Assembly: GCF_000158955.1 (NCBI RefSeq) | Contig: NZ_GG657757.1 | Location: 5,610,182 to 5,658,398, forward strand | Direction of reading: 5' to 3' | Origin: Streptomyces viridochromogenes DSM 40736 | GTDB taxonomy: Bacteria; Actinomycetota; Actinomycetes; Streptomycetales; Streptomycetaceae | Length of the DNA stretch: 48,217 nucleotides | In this document: one piece after another, positions 1 to 8,624 of the stretch | Layout: each line of letters starts with the position of its first letter | How positions within the stretch are numbered: the stretch's first letter is position 1 | The notes under the pieces: generated by a model | Told to the model about the DNA's origin: nothing | Database searches by the model: none | Seen by the model: the letters and a program-made list of their open reading frames with translations, nothing else | Made by a program: the position numbers and the translations under genes

Positions 1-828
1 CCGCGGCCGGGCGCCGCCCCGCGGCACTGCCACCAGCGTGTCGCCGCCCTGCGCCGCAGGGGCCGCGGCTGCTGCGTGGTCGCGCCCATCGTGCTGCACG
101 GCCGGGCCTGGGGCGAGCTGTACGTCGCCCGGCCGGCCGGCGAGCCCGTCTTCGAGCGGGCCGACGCCGACTTCGCCACCGTCCTGGCCTCCGTGGTCGC
201 CGCCGGCATCGCCCAGACCGAGCGGCTGGAGGAGGCCCGGCGCCTCGCGTACACCGACGCGCTGACGGGACTCGCCAACCGCCGTGCCGTGGACGTACGC
301 CTGGAGCGGGCGATCGAGCGGCATCGCAGGGACGGGGTCGTCGTCAGCCTCGTGGTGTGTGACCTGAACGGGCTCAAGCGGGTCAACGACACCCACGGGC
401 ACGCCGCCGGCGACCGGCTGCTGGAGCGTTTCGGATCGGTTCTGTCGCTGTGCGGGGCCATGCTGCCGGGGGCCCTGGCGGCGCGGCTCGGCGGGGACGA
501 GTTCTGTCTGCTCGCGGTGGGGCCGACCGCGGACCAGGTCGTGAAGGCGGCTGAGGAACTGTGCCGCCGGGCCGCCGAGTTGGAGCTCGGGGACGGTGTG
601 GCCTGCGGCGTCGCCTCCACCGAGGATCCGATCGGGCCCGTGCCGTCCGCCCGCCGGCTGTTCCGGCTCGCCGACGCCGCCCAGTACCGGGCCAAGGCCG
701 AGCGGGCCACCCGGCCGGTCGTCGCCGGCCGGGCCGGGCCTGACGACCCGGTCGTGCGGCTCGCGGACGAGCCGTCCAGGGAGGCCGACGGCGAGCGCCG
801 GCGGTTCCGCGGGCGGCACGCGCCGTAA
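1..828 (+). CDS. GGDEF domain protein (probable diguanylate cyclase), 5'-truncated
   Basis: The frame is open from the first base, so the N-terminus lies outside the window. What remains starts with the end of a GAF-like sensory fold (APIVLHGRAWGELYV...F, about nt 76-160), a short linker helix, then a complete GGDEF domain beginning at YTDALTGLANRR. The DLNGLKRVNDTHGH metal/nucleotide segment and an intact GGDEF signature (nt 490-504) predict synthesis of cyclic di-GMP from two GTP. The RxxD product-inhibition site normally found five residues before GGDEF is absent (MLPGALAARL precedes it). The tail after the domain is Arg/Asp-rich and probably disordered. A short gap separates it from hutH; no functional link is implied. 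Enzyme activity is inferred from motifs only. Confidence 0.85.
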   Translation, partial: PRPGAAPRHCHQRVAALRRRGRGCCVVAPIVLHGRAWGELYVARPAGEPVFERADADFATVLASVVAAGIAQTERLEEARRLAYTDALTGLANRRAVDVRLERAIERHRRDGVVVSLVVCDLNGLKRVNDTHGHAAGDRLLERFGSVLSLCGAMLPGALAARLGGDEFCLLAVGPTADQVVKAAEELCRRAAELELGDGVACGVASTEDPIGPVPSARRLFRLADAAQYRAKAERATRPVVAGRAGPDDPVVRLADEPSREADGERRRFRGRHAP

Positions 829-919
829 GGAGCGGGCCGGGCCGGTGTGACGTATCGGTAAGGGGCGCAGCCCGTCCCCAGTGGTGACATCGTTGAATTC
901 ACTGCGTACGCTCCTGAAT

Positions 920-2464
920 ATGGATATGCACACTGTGGTGGTGGGGACGTCCGGCGTGACCGCGTCCGACGTGCTCGCCGTGGCGCGCGGCGGCGCCCGC
1001 GTACAGCTTTCGGAGGAGGCGGTGGCCGCCCTCGCGGCGGCCCGCGAGATCGTCGACGCGCTGGCGGCCAAGCCGGAGCCCGTGTACGGCGTGAGCACCG
1101 GCTTCGGCGCCTTGGCGACCCGGCACATCAGCCCGGAGCTGCGCGCACAGCTCCAGCGCAACATCGTCCGCTCGCACGCCGCGGGGATGGGGCCGAGGGT
1201 GGAGCGCGAGGTCGTACGCGCCCTGATGTTCCTCCGGCTGAAGACCGTCTGCTCCGGGCACACCGGCGTACGCCCCGAGGTCGCACAGACCATGGCCGAC
1301 CTCCTCAACGCCGGCATCACCCCGGTCGTGCACGAGTACGGCTCCCTCGGCTGCTCGGGCGACCTCGCCCCGCTGTCCCACTGCGCGCTCGCGCTCATGG
1401 GGGAGGGGGATGCCGAGGGCCCCGACGGTGCCGTACGCCCGGCCGCCGAACTCCTCGCCGCGCACGGCATCCAGCCGGTCGAACTCCGCGAGAAGGAAGG
1501 CCTCGCCCTCCTCAACGGCACGGACGGCATGCTCGGCATGCTGGTCATGGCGCTGGCCGACCTGGACACGCTGTACCGGTCCGCCGACGTCACGGCCGCC
1601 CTGTCGCTGGAGGCCCTGCTCGGCACCGACAAGGTCCTCGCGCCCGAGCTGCACGCCATCCGGCCGCACCCGGGGCAGGCCGCCAGTGCCGCCAACATGG
1701 CGGCCGTGCTGAAGGGTTCGGGCCTGACCGGGCATCACCAGGACGACGCCCCGCGCGTCCAGGACGCCTACTCGGTGCGCTGCGCGCCGCAGGTCGCCGG
1801 GGCCGGGCGGGACACCATGGCCCACGCCCGGCTGGTCGCCGACCGCGAGCTGGCGGCGGCGGTGGACAATCCGGTCGTGCTGCCCGACGGACGTGTCGAG
1901 TCCAACGGCAACTTCCACGGGGCGCCCGTCGCCTACGTCCTGGACTTCCTCGCCGTCGCCGTCGCCGACCTCGGCTCCATCGCCGAGCGCCGCACCGACC
2001 GGCTGCTCGACAAGAACCGCAGCCACGGCCTGCCGCCGTTCCTCGCCGACGACGCCGGTGTGGACTCGGGCCTGATGATCGCTCAGTACACGCAGGCCGC
2101 GCTGGTGAGTGAGCTGAAGCGGCTCGCCGTACCGGCCTCGGCCGACTCGATCCCGTCCTCCGCGATGCAGGAGGACCACGTGTCGATGGGCTGGTCGGCG
2201 GCGCGCAAGCTGCGCACGGCCGTCGACAACCTCACCCGCGTCCTCGCCGTCGAGCTGTACGCGGCCACGCGCGCGATCGAGCTGCGCGAGGGGCTGACCC
2301 CGGCGCCCGCGACGCAGGCGGTCATCACGGCCGTACGGGAAGCGGGAGTTCAGGGTCCCGGCCCGGACCGGTTCCTGGCGCCGGACCTGGCCGCCGCGGA
2401 CGCCTTCGTGCGGGACGGGCGGCTGCTCGCAGCCGTGGAGACGGTCACCGGGCCGCTGCGGTAG
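920..2464 (+). CDS. hutH: Histidine ammonia-lyase
   Basis: Catalyses non-oxidative deamination of L-histidine to urocanate, the first step of histidine utilisation, in the cytoplasm. The 514-residue protein matches the family end to end: N-terminal EPVYGVSTGFGAL, the SLGCSGDLAPLSH catalytic loop, NGTDGMLGML, and the conserved GHHQDDAPRVQDAYSVRCAPQ and HGLPPFLADDAGVDSGLM stretches. The MIO cofactor triad reads Cys145-Ser146-Gly147, with Cys where most family members have Ala. I chose the ATG at 920 (MDMHTVVVGTSGVT), which is where I recall related Streptomyces proteins starting; a GTG at 881 would add 13 residues, and neither has a strong ribosome binding site. No other hut genes are adjacent. 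Confidence 0.95.
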   Translation: MDMHTVVVGTSGVTASDVLAVARGGARVQLSEEAVAALAAAREIVDALAAKPEPVYGVSTGFGALATRHISPELRAQLQRNIVRSHAAGMGPRVEREVVRALMFLRLKTVCSGHTGVRPEVAQTMADLLNAGITPVVHEYGSLGCSGDLAPLSHCALALMGEGDAEGPDGAVRPAAELLAAHGIQPVELREKEGLALLNGTDGMLGMLVMALADLDTLYRSADVTAALSLEALLGTDKVLAPELHAIRPHPGQAASAANMAAVLKGSGLTGHHQDDAPRVQDAYSVRCAPQVAGAGRDTMAHARLVADRELAAAVDNPVVLPDGRVESNGNFHGAPVAYVLDFLAVAVADLGSIAERRTDRLLDKNRSHGLPPFLADDAGVDSGLMIAQYTQAALVSELKRLAVPASADSIPSSAMQEDHVSMGWSAARKLRTAVDNLTRVLAVELYAATRAIELREGLTPAPATQAVITAVREAGVQGPGPDRFLAPDLAAADAFVRDGRLLAAVETVTGPLR

Positions 2465-2489
2465 GGACTCGCGCGGGGGCGAGTGGCGA

Positions 2490-2518
2490 CCGGGGCCCGC
2501 CGACCGGCAGGGCCCCGG
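2490..2518. terminator. Hairpin between convergent genes
   Basis: A perfect 9-bp inverted repeat (CCGGGGCCC / GGGCCCCGG, 2490-2498 and 2510-2518) with an 11-nt loop sits between the 3' ends of hutH and the small minus-strand gene. It could terminate both. There is no T-tract, as is common in Streptomyces. Confidence 0.65.
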
Positions 2519-2527
2519 CGCGTGACG

Positions 2528-2839
2528 TCAGAATCCGAGCCGTTCCCGGCGGACCGAGTACACGACGAAGCCCGCGCCCAGCGTGAGGCAGAGGGTGCCG
2601 CCGACCACGTACGGCGTGTGTCGAAGCTGCCCGTGTCGGCGAGACGGGTGCCGTGACCGAGTCGCCCGCGGTCGTGTCGCGATCCGGGCCTGCTCCGTGA
2701 CCTGCGGAGACGGGCTCGCCGCGACCGCGTCTCTCACCGGGGAGTCCGACGTCGCGTTGGCGGACGGGACGAACCACAGGGCGCCCAGCAGGGTCGCTGC
2801 GGCGGTGGTGGTCAGCAACGGGCGGCGAGCGGATGACAC
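2528..2839 (-). CDS. Small secreted protein with C-terminal membrane anchor; possible frameshifted sortase substrate
   Basis: Starts at a GTG (2839) with an AAGGGG ribosome binding site about 11 nt upstream. The 103-residue product has an N-terminal signal peptide (RRPLLTTTAAATLLGALWFVPSANA), a short Ser/Pro/Arg-rich middle, then a hydrophobic segment (YVVGGTLCLTLGAGFVVYSV) ended by RRERLGF. This is the layout of a sortase-anchored surface protein, but no sorting motif lies in frame. One of the other two minus-strand frames encodes LADTG (complement of 2629-2643) just before the hydrophobic segment, exactly where a class E sortase LAXTG signal should be. Compensating small indels in the middle of the gene are therefore suspected. 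Function unknown; possibly a pseudogene. Confidence 0.55.
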   Translation of the reverse strand: MSSARRPLLTTTAAATLLGALWFVPSANATSDSPVRDAVAASPSPQVTEQARIATRPRATRSRHPSRRHGQLRHTPYVVGGTLCLTLGAGFVVYSVRRERLGF

Positions 2840-2948
2840 GGAATATCGATCCCCTTGTGGCGCTGGCGAATTGGCCGTGTGGGGCGATGTTAGTGAAAGT
2901 CGCGGGTCACAGGAAAGTCACGGGAGCCTCTGGCCTTACCCTCCCGGG

Positions 2949-3284
2949 ATGAGCACTCCAGAGACATCACGTTTTGTACGGCTTCGGGTGGAGCTCGTCG
3001 TCGAGGTGGAGGACGCGGACGCGATCACCAAGTCCGCGCTGCGCCGGCTCGCCGACGATGCGGGGCTGCCGGCGGCGGAGCTGGCCCACGCCGAGAGCAC
3101 TGTGACGGAAGACACCGCCGAGGCCCTCTCGGTCCTCGTGGACCCGTTCGACCTGGTCAGCCAGGTGCCCGGGGTGGAACTGCAGCAGGCATCCTGGAGC
3201 AGCGAGCGGATCGAGTACGACCCCGACTCGCCGGAGTGGGACCTCGACGAGGATGATGTGGCGGAGGACGACAACGGCGGCTGA
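2949..3284 (+). CDS. Small acidic protein of unknown function
   Basis: Begins at ATG 2949 (MSTPETSRFVRLRVELVVEVEDADAIT; 111 residues) and ends in a strongly acidic tail (SPEWDLDEDDVAEDDNGG). The first part suggests a beta strand then helix (RLRVELVVEVEDADAITKSALRRLAD). No catalytic motif, signal peptide or membrane segment is visible. I do not recognise a characterised family; it resembles conserved cytosolic Streptomyces proteins of unknown function. A clear hairpin follows the stop, so it is probably monocistronic. The frame is also open upstream of 2949, but that part runs antisense to the preceding minus-strand gene and has no plausible start. Confidence 0.7.
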   Translation: MSTPETSRFVRLRVELVVEVEDADAITKSALRRLADDAGLPAAELAHAESTVTEDTAEALSVLVDPFDLVSQVPGVELQQASWSSERIEYDPDSPEWDLDEDDVAEDDNGG

Positions 3285-3304
3285 GGCTGTTCGGGCATCA
3301 AAAG

Positions 3305-3332
3305 ACCCCGGACGGCAACCGCTGTCCGGGGT
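3305..3332 (+). terminator. Hairpin terminator
   Basis: Perfect 9-bp stem (ACCCCGGAC / GTCCGGGGT) with a 10-nt loop, 20 bp after the stop of the small acidic protein gene. Confidence 0.75.
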
Positions 3333-3569
3333 TCTCGCGTCTCAAGCGGCGCACCGACCACACCCGCACCGTCCGCGCCGAACGCCGTGGACGTGGTGAT
3401 CCCCACACCTGCGCGACATGGGGAACCTGACGAACCGGTCGTAGCGTTGAAGGTTCTCGACGAGGACTCTCGGGTTCCGGCGAGGACTCACGAGTTCCGA
3501 CGGGGGCACTTGGACTTGACGGGGACACTCGGGGTTTTGGGGAAATCGGCAACGATGGAGAAGCGTGTG

Positions 3570-4817
3570 ATGACGGTCAGTAAGCGGCGCAAGGGCCTGA
3601 CGGTCGCGTCCGCACTGCTCGGCGGAGTGCTGGTGCTCTCAGCGTGTTCCGGCGGCGACGACAGCGCCTCCGGGGGCGACGGCGGCAGCTCCCAGTCGAA
3701 GGTCGACGAAGCCGCGGCCAAGAAGACCTCCGAGGCGCAGATCAAGATCACGCCGGAGGACGGCTCCGACAACGCCTCCATCAACAACTCCGCCGGCGTC
3801 ACCGTGAGCAAGGGAACGCTCACGGACGTGAAGATGACGACGACCGACGGCAGCGAGGTCGGTGGCCAGATATCCGCCGACAAGAAGAGCTGGAAGCCCA
3901 GCACGCAGCTGGAGCGGTCCACCACCTACAAGCTGGCGGCGGAGGCGAAGGACTCCGACGGGCGCGTCGCCCACGAGAACGCCTCGTTCACCACGGTCTC
4001 CCCGGCCAACAGCTTCATCGGCAACTTCACGCCGGACGACGGCACCACCGTCGGCGTCGGCATGCCGGTCTCGATCAACTTCGACAAGGCGATCACCAAC
4101 AAGGCCGCCGTCCAGAAGGGCATCACGGTCAGCACGACCAGCGGCCAGGAGGTCGCCTGCCACTGGTTCAGCGCCAACCGCATGGACTGCCGTCCCCAGG
4201 ACTACTGGAAGGAAGGCTCCACCGTCACGCTGAAGCTCGCGCTCGACGGTGTCGAGGGCGCCAAGGGCGTCTACGGCGTCCAGCAGAAGACGGTCACCTT
4301 CAAGATCGGCCGTAACCAGGTCTCCTACGTCGACGCGAAGACCAAGCAGATGAAGATCACGCAGGACGGCAAGACCGTCCGCACGATCCCGATCTCCGCC
4401 GGGTCGCCGGACAACAAGACGTACGAGGGCACCATGGTGATGTCCGAGAAGTTCAAGGAGACGCGCATGAACGGCGCGACCGTGGGCTTCACGGACGACG
4501 ACGGCAAGGGTGAGTACGACATCAAGGACGTGCCCCACGCCATCCGCCTGTCCAGCTCGGGCACCTTCATCCACGGCAACTACTGGGGCGCGAAGTCCAT
4601 CTTCGGCAGCGTGAACACCAGCCACGGCTGTGTCGGCCTCCAGGACGCGAAGGGCGCCAACGACCCGAACACGCCGGGCGCGTGGTTCTTCAAGAACTCG
4701 ATGATCGGTGACGTGGTGGTCGTCCAGAACACCGGCGACAAGACCGTCGCACCGGACAACGGACTCAACGGCTGGAACATGGATTGGGCCCAGTGGAAGG
4801 CGGGTTCGGCGGCCTGA
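3570..4817 (+). CDS. L,D-transpeptidase lipoprotein (YkuD domain)
   Basis: Predicted to form 3-3 peptidoglycan cross-links at the outer face of the membrane. The 415-residue product has a lipoprotein signal peptide with lipobox LSAC (Cys26), a Gly/Ser-rich linker, two Ig-like regions (about 55-150 and 155-245), then a YkuD catalytic domain with HGNYWGAKSIFGS and SHGCVGL; the nucleophile is Cys354. This is the architecture of mycobacterial LdtMt2-type enzymes. ATG 3570 is preceded by GGAG (3557-3560); a GTG at 3567 is equally possible. The frame is open further upstream, but starts there would bury the signal peptide. A strong hairpin follows. Whether it crosslinks peptides or attaches a lipoprotein cannot be told from sequence. 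Confidence 0.93.
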   Translation: MTVSKRRKGLTVASALLGGVLVLSACSGGDDSASGGDGGSSQSKVDEAAAKKTSEAQIKITPEDGSDNASINNSAGVTVSKGTLTDVKMTTTDGSEVGGQISADKKSWKPSTQLERSTTYKLAAEAKDSDGRVAHENASFTTVSPANSFIGNFTPDDGTTVGVGMPVSINFDKAITNKAAVQKGITVSTTSGQEVACHWFSANRMDCRPQDYWKEGSTVTLKLALDGVEGAKGVYGVQQKTVTFKIGRNQVSYVDAKTKQMKITQDGKTVRTIPISAGSPDNKTYEGTMVMSEKFKETRMNGATVGFTDDDGKGEYDIKDVPHAIRLSSSGTFIHGNYWGAKSIFGSVNTSHGCVGLQDAKGANDPNTPGAWFFKNSMIGDVVVVQNTGDKTVAPDNGLNGWNMDWAQWKAGSAA

Positions 4818-4864
4818 CGGCCGGTCCGACGCCTGTCTGAGGCTTCCACAAGCAGCACGCGGAC

Positions 4865-4904
4865 AAGCCGCCGCCCGCCCCGGAAAGGGGCCGGGCGGCG
4901 GCTT
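4865..4904 (+). terminator. Strong hairpin terminator
   Basis: A 13-bp perfect inverted repeat (4865-4877 with 4892-4904, arms AAGCCGCCGCCCG / CGGGCGGCGGCTT) enclosing a further CCCC/GGGG stem, 47 nt after the L,D-transpeptidase stop and followed by a pyrimidine-rich stretch. Confidence 0.85.
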
Positions 4905-5214
4905 GAGTCTTTTCTTCTCAGCCACTTTCCTATGCGCTTTCGTGATGGTCACTCGCGACTCGGCCGTGGAGGGCAAAGCGTCACGCGTGGCGCCGGGCGC
5001 GCGGCGTCGGCGCGCGTAACCACACGAGCCTGTAACGGAGTTCCGGCGGCCGTGTAACAGTCAGCCGACGGCTTTCTTACCTTCTTCTCATCTATTGAGC
5101 ACCTGATCACCCCCCGGCATACTGCGTATTCCGGGGGGCGTACGAGCATGCGTGCGAGACAACCCCCGGCCGGGTGAACGGGGAATTCACCTGGTACTTC
5201 TGCAAGGGGGAAAC
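4905..5214 (+). promoter_or_regulatory. Regulatory region upstream of the secreted protease
   Basis: About 310 bp without a gene. It contains three GTAAC pentamers (5016-5020, 5032-5036, 5053-5057), the second and third as TGTAAC, and an 8-bp perfect inverted repeat CCCCCCGG/CCGGGGGG (5110-5117, 5131-5138) with a 13-nt loop. AAGGGGG just before 5215 is the likely ribosome binding site. I could not assign -35/-10 boxes. A role for these elements in controlling the protease is inferred from position only. Confidence 0.4.
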
Positions 5215-8200
5215 TTGCGCAGACAAGTGAAAAAGGCGTGCGCGGCCACCGTCGCCACAGCGGCAGCCGTAGCCCTGGCGGCGGGTATGACCAGCCCGGC
5301 GTCGGCGAATGGAGAACAGCCGGCCGCCACCGCCAAGTCGGCGTCCTTCACCGCGAAGTCCCGCGTCACGCTGATCACCGGTGACCGGGTCGTGCTGGAC
5401 GCCAAGGGCCGGGTCGTCGGCCTGGAGCGGGCCAAGGGCCGTGAGGACATACCCGTCCAGCTCCGCAAGCTCGACGGCCGCACCCTCGTGATCCCGGCCG
5501 ACGCGGCCCGCCTGGTCGCCACCGGCAAGCTCGACCAGCGGCTCTTCGACGTCACCGAGCTCAACAAGTCCGCGACCCGCAAGGCCCAGAAGAAGGGCCT
5601 GAAGGTCATCGTCGGCTACAAGGGTGGCGCCGGGGCCGCCAAGGCCGACGTCCGCGACGCGGGCAGGCTCAGTCACTCCCTGAAGTCCCTGAACGCGGAC
5701 GCGGTGCAGACGCCGCAGGAGGACACGCCCGAGCTGTGGGACGCCGTCACCAACGGCGACAAGACAGCCTCCGGCATCGCGCACGTCTGGCTCGACGGCG
5801 TCCGCAAGGCCAGCCTCGACAAGTCCGTCCCGCAGATCGGCGCGCCCAAGGCGTGGTCCGTCGGCTACGACGGCAAGGGCGTGAAGATCGCCGTCCTGGA
5901 CACCGGCGTCGACGGCACCCACGACGACCTCAAGGGGCAGGTGATCGGTGCCAAGAACTTCACCACCTCGCCCGACACCACCGACAAGGTCGGCCACGGC
6001 ACGCACGTCGCCTCCATCGCGGCCGGCACCGGCGCCAAGTCCGGCGGCAAGTACAAGGGTGTCGCGCCCGGCGCGAAGATCCTCAACGGCAAGGTGCTCG
6101 ACGACGGTGGATTCGGCAGTGACTCCGAGGTCCTCGCCGGCATCGAGTGGGCCGCCGCGGAGGGCGCCGACGTCGTCAACATGAGCCTGGGCGGGGGCGA
6201 CACGCCCGCAATCGACCCGCTGGAAGCGGCGGTGAACAAGCTGTCCGAGGAGAAGGGCATCCTGTTCGCCATCGCCGCCGGCAACGAGGGCGAGTTCGGC
6301 GAGCAGACCATCGGCTCCCCGGGCAGCGCCGCCGCGGCCCTGACCGTCGGCGCGGTCGACGACAAGGACAAGCTGGCCCCCTTCTCGAGCCGCGGCCCCG
6401 GCCTGGACGGAGCCCTCAAGCCGGACGTGACCGCGCCCGGCGTGGACATCACCGCGGCCTCCGCCCCGGGCAACCAGATAGCCGGCGAGGTCGGCGAGAA
6501 CCCGCCCGGCTACATGACGATCTCCGGTACGTCGATGGCGACCCCGCACGTGGCGGGCGCGGCGGCGATCCTCAAGCAGCAGCACCCGCAGTGGAAGTAC
6601 GCCGAGCTGAAGGGCGCCCTCACCGGCTCCACCAAGGGCGGCAAGTACACCCCGTTCGAGCAGGGTTCGGGCCGTATCCAGGTCGACAAGGCCATCAAGC
6701 AGTCCGTGATCGCCGAGCCGGGATCGGTGAGCTTCGGTGTCCAGCAGTGGCCGCACACCGACGACAAGCCGGTCACCAAGGAGCTGACGTACCGCAACCT
6801 CGGTACGAAGGCCGTCACGCTGAAGCTGACGTCGACCGCCACCAACCCGAAGGGCCAGGCCGCCCCGGCCGGCTTCTTCAAGCTCGGCGCCACCTCGGTG
6901 ACCGTCCCGGCCGGCGGCAAGGCCTCCGTCCCGGTCACCGTGAACACCAAGCTGGGCGGCACCGTCGACGGCGCCTACTCGGCGTACGTGACGGCGACGG
7001 GCGACGGCCAGAGTGTCCGCACGGCGGCCGCGGTGCAGCGCGAGGTCGAGTCCTACGACGTCACACTGAAGTTCCTCGGCCGTGACGGCAAGGCGACCAG
7101 GAACTACAGCGCCGACCTGGCCGGTGTCTCCGGCCTGGGCAAGGACAAGTCGTTCACGCCCTACGAGGAGGACGGCACCGTCACCATCCGGGTGCCGAGG
7201 GGCGGGTACGTCCTCAACGCGAACCTCTACGTGGGCGACGACCCGGAGACGTTCGCGGGCGTCGACTGGATCGCCCAGCCCAAGCTGAACGTCACCAAGA
7301 ACCAGACGATCACGCTGGACGCCCGCACGGCCAAGCCGGTGGACATCACCGTGCCGGACGCGGGTGCCAAGCTGGACGGTGCCTCGGCCGACTTCGCGGT
7401 GCAGGCGGGCGACGACATCTACGGCTTCGGTTGGGGACTGTCATCGTTCGACAACTTCCGGACCGCCCACCTCGGTCCCCAGATCACTGATGGCTCGCTG
7501 ACCCAGCAGTGGGACGGCCACTGGGTCAAGGGCGACAAGGAGGAGTACGCCGTCACCGGCGGCGGCGTGGCCAAGCAGGTCGCCACCGGGTACAAGCGGC
7601 AGTACAAGGCGAGCGAGCTCGCCACGGTGAAGGTCGGTCTCGGCGCGGCGGCGAGCGGCAAGCGGGGCGCGGTCACCGCCGTCGGCTGGATGCCGTGGAG
7701 CAGCAGCGCCTCCTCGATGACCGTCCCGCAGGCGGCGCCCGGCACCCGGACCCTGCACCTGTCCACCCCGGGCGGCGTGGTGTGGCAGCTGGACTACGAG
7801 CAGTACGGCGGCGCCGAGGAGGAGCTCGAGGCCCGCTACACGCTGGGCGAGAACCTCAAGTTCAAGGGTGGCAAGACCTACTCGAAGACCGTCAACACGG
7901 CTGTCTTCGGACCGCGTCTCAACGCCGAGTTCGGTCTGTTCCGTGAGGGCGACCGGATTCACGGCTCCCTGCCGCTGTTCGCCGACGGCAAGGGCAACCC
8001 GGGCGCTTCGCTGGTCACCTCGGCGACCACGACCCTCTACCGCAACGGCACCAAGGTCGCCGGCAACGACGACCCGCTGACCGGCGGTGAGGCGTTCAAG
8101 GTCCCGGCCGGTGACGCCGAGTACAAGCTGACGACGTCGGTCAAGCGCAGCGTCAAGGTCGCGGCGGCCTCCACCCGCATCGACGCCAGCTGGACGTTCC

Positions 8201-8532
8201 GCTCGAAGAAGACCGCCGACCTCAAGCAGCTGCCCGCCTCCACGGCCCGCTTCAACGCGGCCACGGGCCTGGACAGCAAGGTCCCGGCCGGCAAGACGGC
8301 CACCGTCCCGGTCACCGTCGAGGGCGCGGCCAAGGGCGGCAACCTGAAGTCGCTTTCGGTGTACGTGTCGTACGACTACGGCAAGACCTGGAAGAAGCTC
8401 ACCGTCAGGGACGGCAAGGTCACCGTCAAGAACCCCGAGAAGGGGAAGGCCATCTCCTTCCACGCCAAGATCGCCGACAAGAAGGGCAACAAGTCGACGA
8501 TCTCGATCTACAACGCCTACTACGGCAAGTAG
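5215..8532 (+). CDS. Secreted subtilisin-like serine protease (peptidase S8), about 1105 residues
   Basis: A large secreted protease. The N-terminus is a signal peptide (RRQVKKACAATVATAAAVALAAG...SASA), followed by a pro-region of about 170 residues, the S8 domain (about 205-470) and a roughly 630-residue C-terminal part made of beta-sandwich-like segments. The catalytic triad is visible: Asp229 (VLDTGVDGTHDD), His261 (GHGTHVASIAAG) and Ser440 (SGTSMATPHVAG), with the oxyanion Asn in AAGNEG. I chose TTG 5215 because AAGGGGG precedes it and the signal peptide then begins properly; GTG 5227 is an alternative, and the upstream ATG at 5152 would give an implausible leader. Size and layout recall SAM-P45 of S. 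albogriseolus (about 1100 residues, from memory). A hairpin follows the stop. Confidence 0.92.
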   Translation: MRRQVKKACAATVATAAAVALAAGMTSPASANGEQPAATAKSASFTAKSRVTLITGDRVVLDAKGRVVGLERAKGREDIPVQLRKLDGRTLVIPADAARLVATGKLDQRLFDVTELNKSATRKAQKKGLKVIVGYKGGAGAAKADVRDAGRLSHSLKSLNADAVQTPQEDTPELWDAVTNGDKTASGIAHVWLDGVRKASLDKSVPQIGAPKAWSVGYDGKGVKIAVLDTGVDGTHDDLKGQVIGAKNFTTSPDTTDKVGHGTHVASIAAGTGAKSGGKYKGVAPGAKILNGKVLDDGGFGSDSEVLAGIEWAAAEGADVVNMSLGGGDTPAIDPLEAAVNKLSEEKGILFAIAAGNEGEFGEQTIGSPGSAAAALTVGAVDDKDKLAPFSSRGPGLDGALKPDVTAPGVDITAASAPGNQIAGEVGENPPGYMTISGTSMATPHVAGAAAILKQQHPQWKYAELKGALTGSTKGGKYTPFEQGSGRIQVDKAIKQSVIAEPGSVSFGVQQWPHTDDKPVTKELTYRNLGTKAVTLKLTSTATNPKGQAAPAGFFKLGATSVTVPAGGKASVPVTVNTKLGGTVDGAYSAYVTATGDGQSVRTAAAVQREVESYDVTLKFLGRDGKATRNYSADLAGVSGLGKDKSFTPYEEDGTVTIRVPRGGYVLNANLYVGDDPETFAGVDWIAQPKLNVTKNQTITLDARTAKPVDITVPDAGAKLDGASADFAVQAGDDIYGFGWGLSSFDNFRTAHLGPQITDGSLTQQWDGHWVKGDKEEYAVTGGGVAKQVATGYKRQYKASELATVKVGLGAAASGKRGAVTAVGWMPWSSSASSMTVPQAAPGTRTLHLSTPGGVVWQLDYEQYGGAEEELEARYTLGENLKFKGGKTYSKTVNTAVFGPRLNAEFGLFREGDRIHGSLPLFADGKGNPGASLVTSATTTLYRNGTKVAGNDDPLTGGEAFKVPAGDAEYKLTTSVKRSVKVAAASTRIDASWTFRSKKTADLKQLPASTARFNAATGLDSKVPAGKTATVPVTVEGAAKGGNLKSLSVYVSYDYGKTWKKLTVRDGKVTVKNPEKGKAISFHAKIADKKGNKSTISIYNAYYGK

Positions 8533-8556
8533 GCCGTAGGGCAGGTGCGTTGACGG

Positions 8557-8583
8557 CCCGCCGGGAGCTCGGCTTCCGGCGGG
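8557..8583. terminator. Hairpin between convergent genes
   Basis: Perfect 8-bp stem CCCGCCGG/CCGGCGGG with an 11-nt loop, between the protease (+) and the MmyB-type regulator (-). Confidence 0.7.
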
Positions 8584-8624
8584 TCCGCCGTATGGTCCGA
8601 GGAGCGCAAGGGGTCGGGGAGGAC

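Noticed and set aside
899..2179. Long minus-strand open frame antisense to hutH
   Set aside because: Shadow of the GC-rich coding frame; composition is Arg/Gly/His-rich and no start or family match, while hutH is unambiguous. Similar shadows over the L,D-transpeptidase, protease, STAND and pckA genes were discarded.
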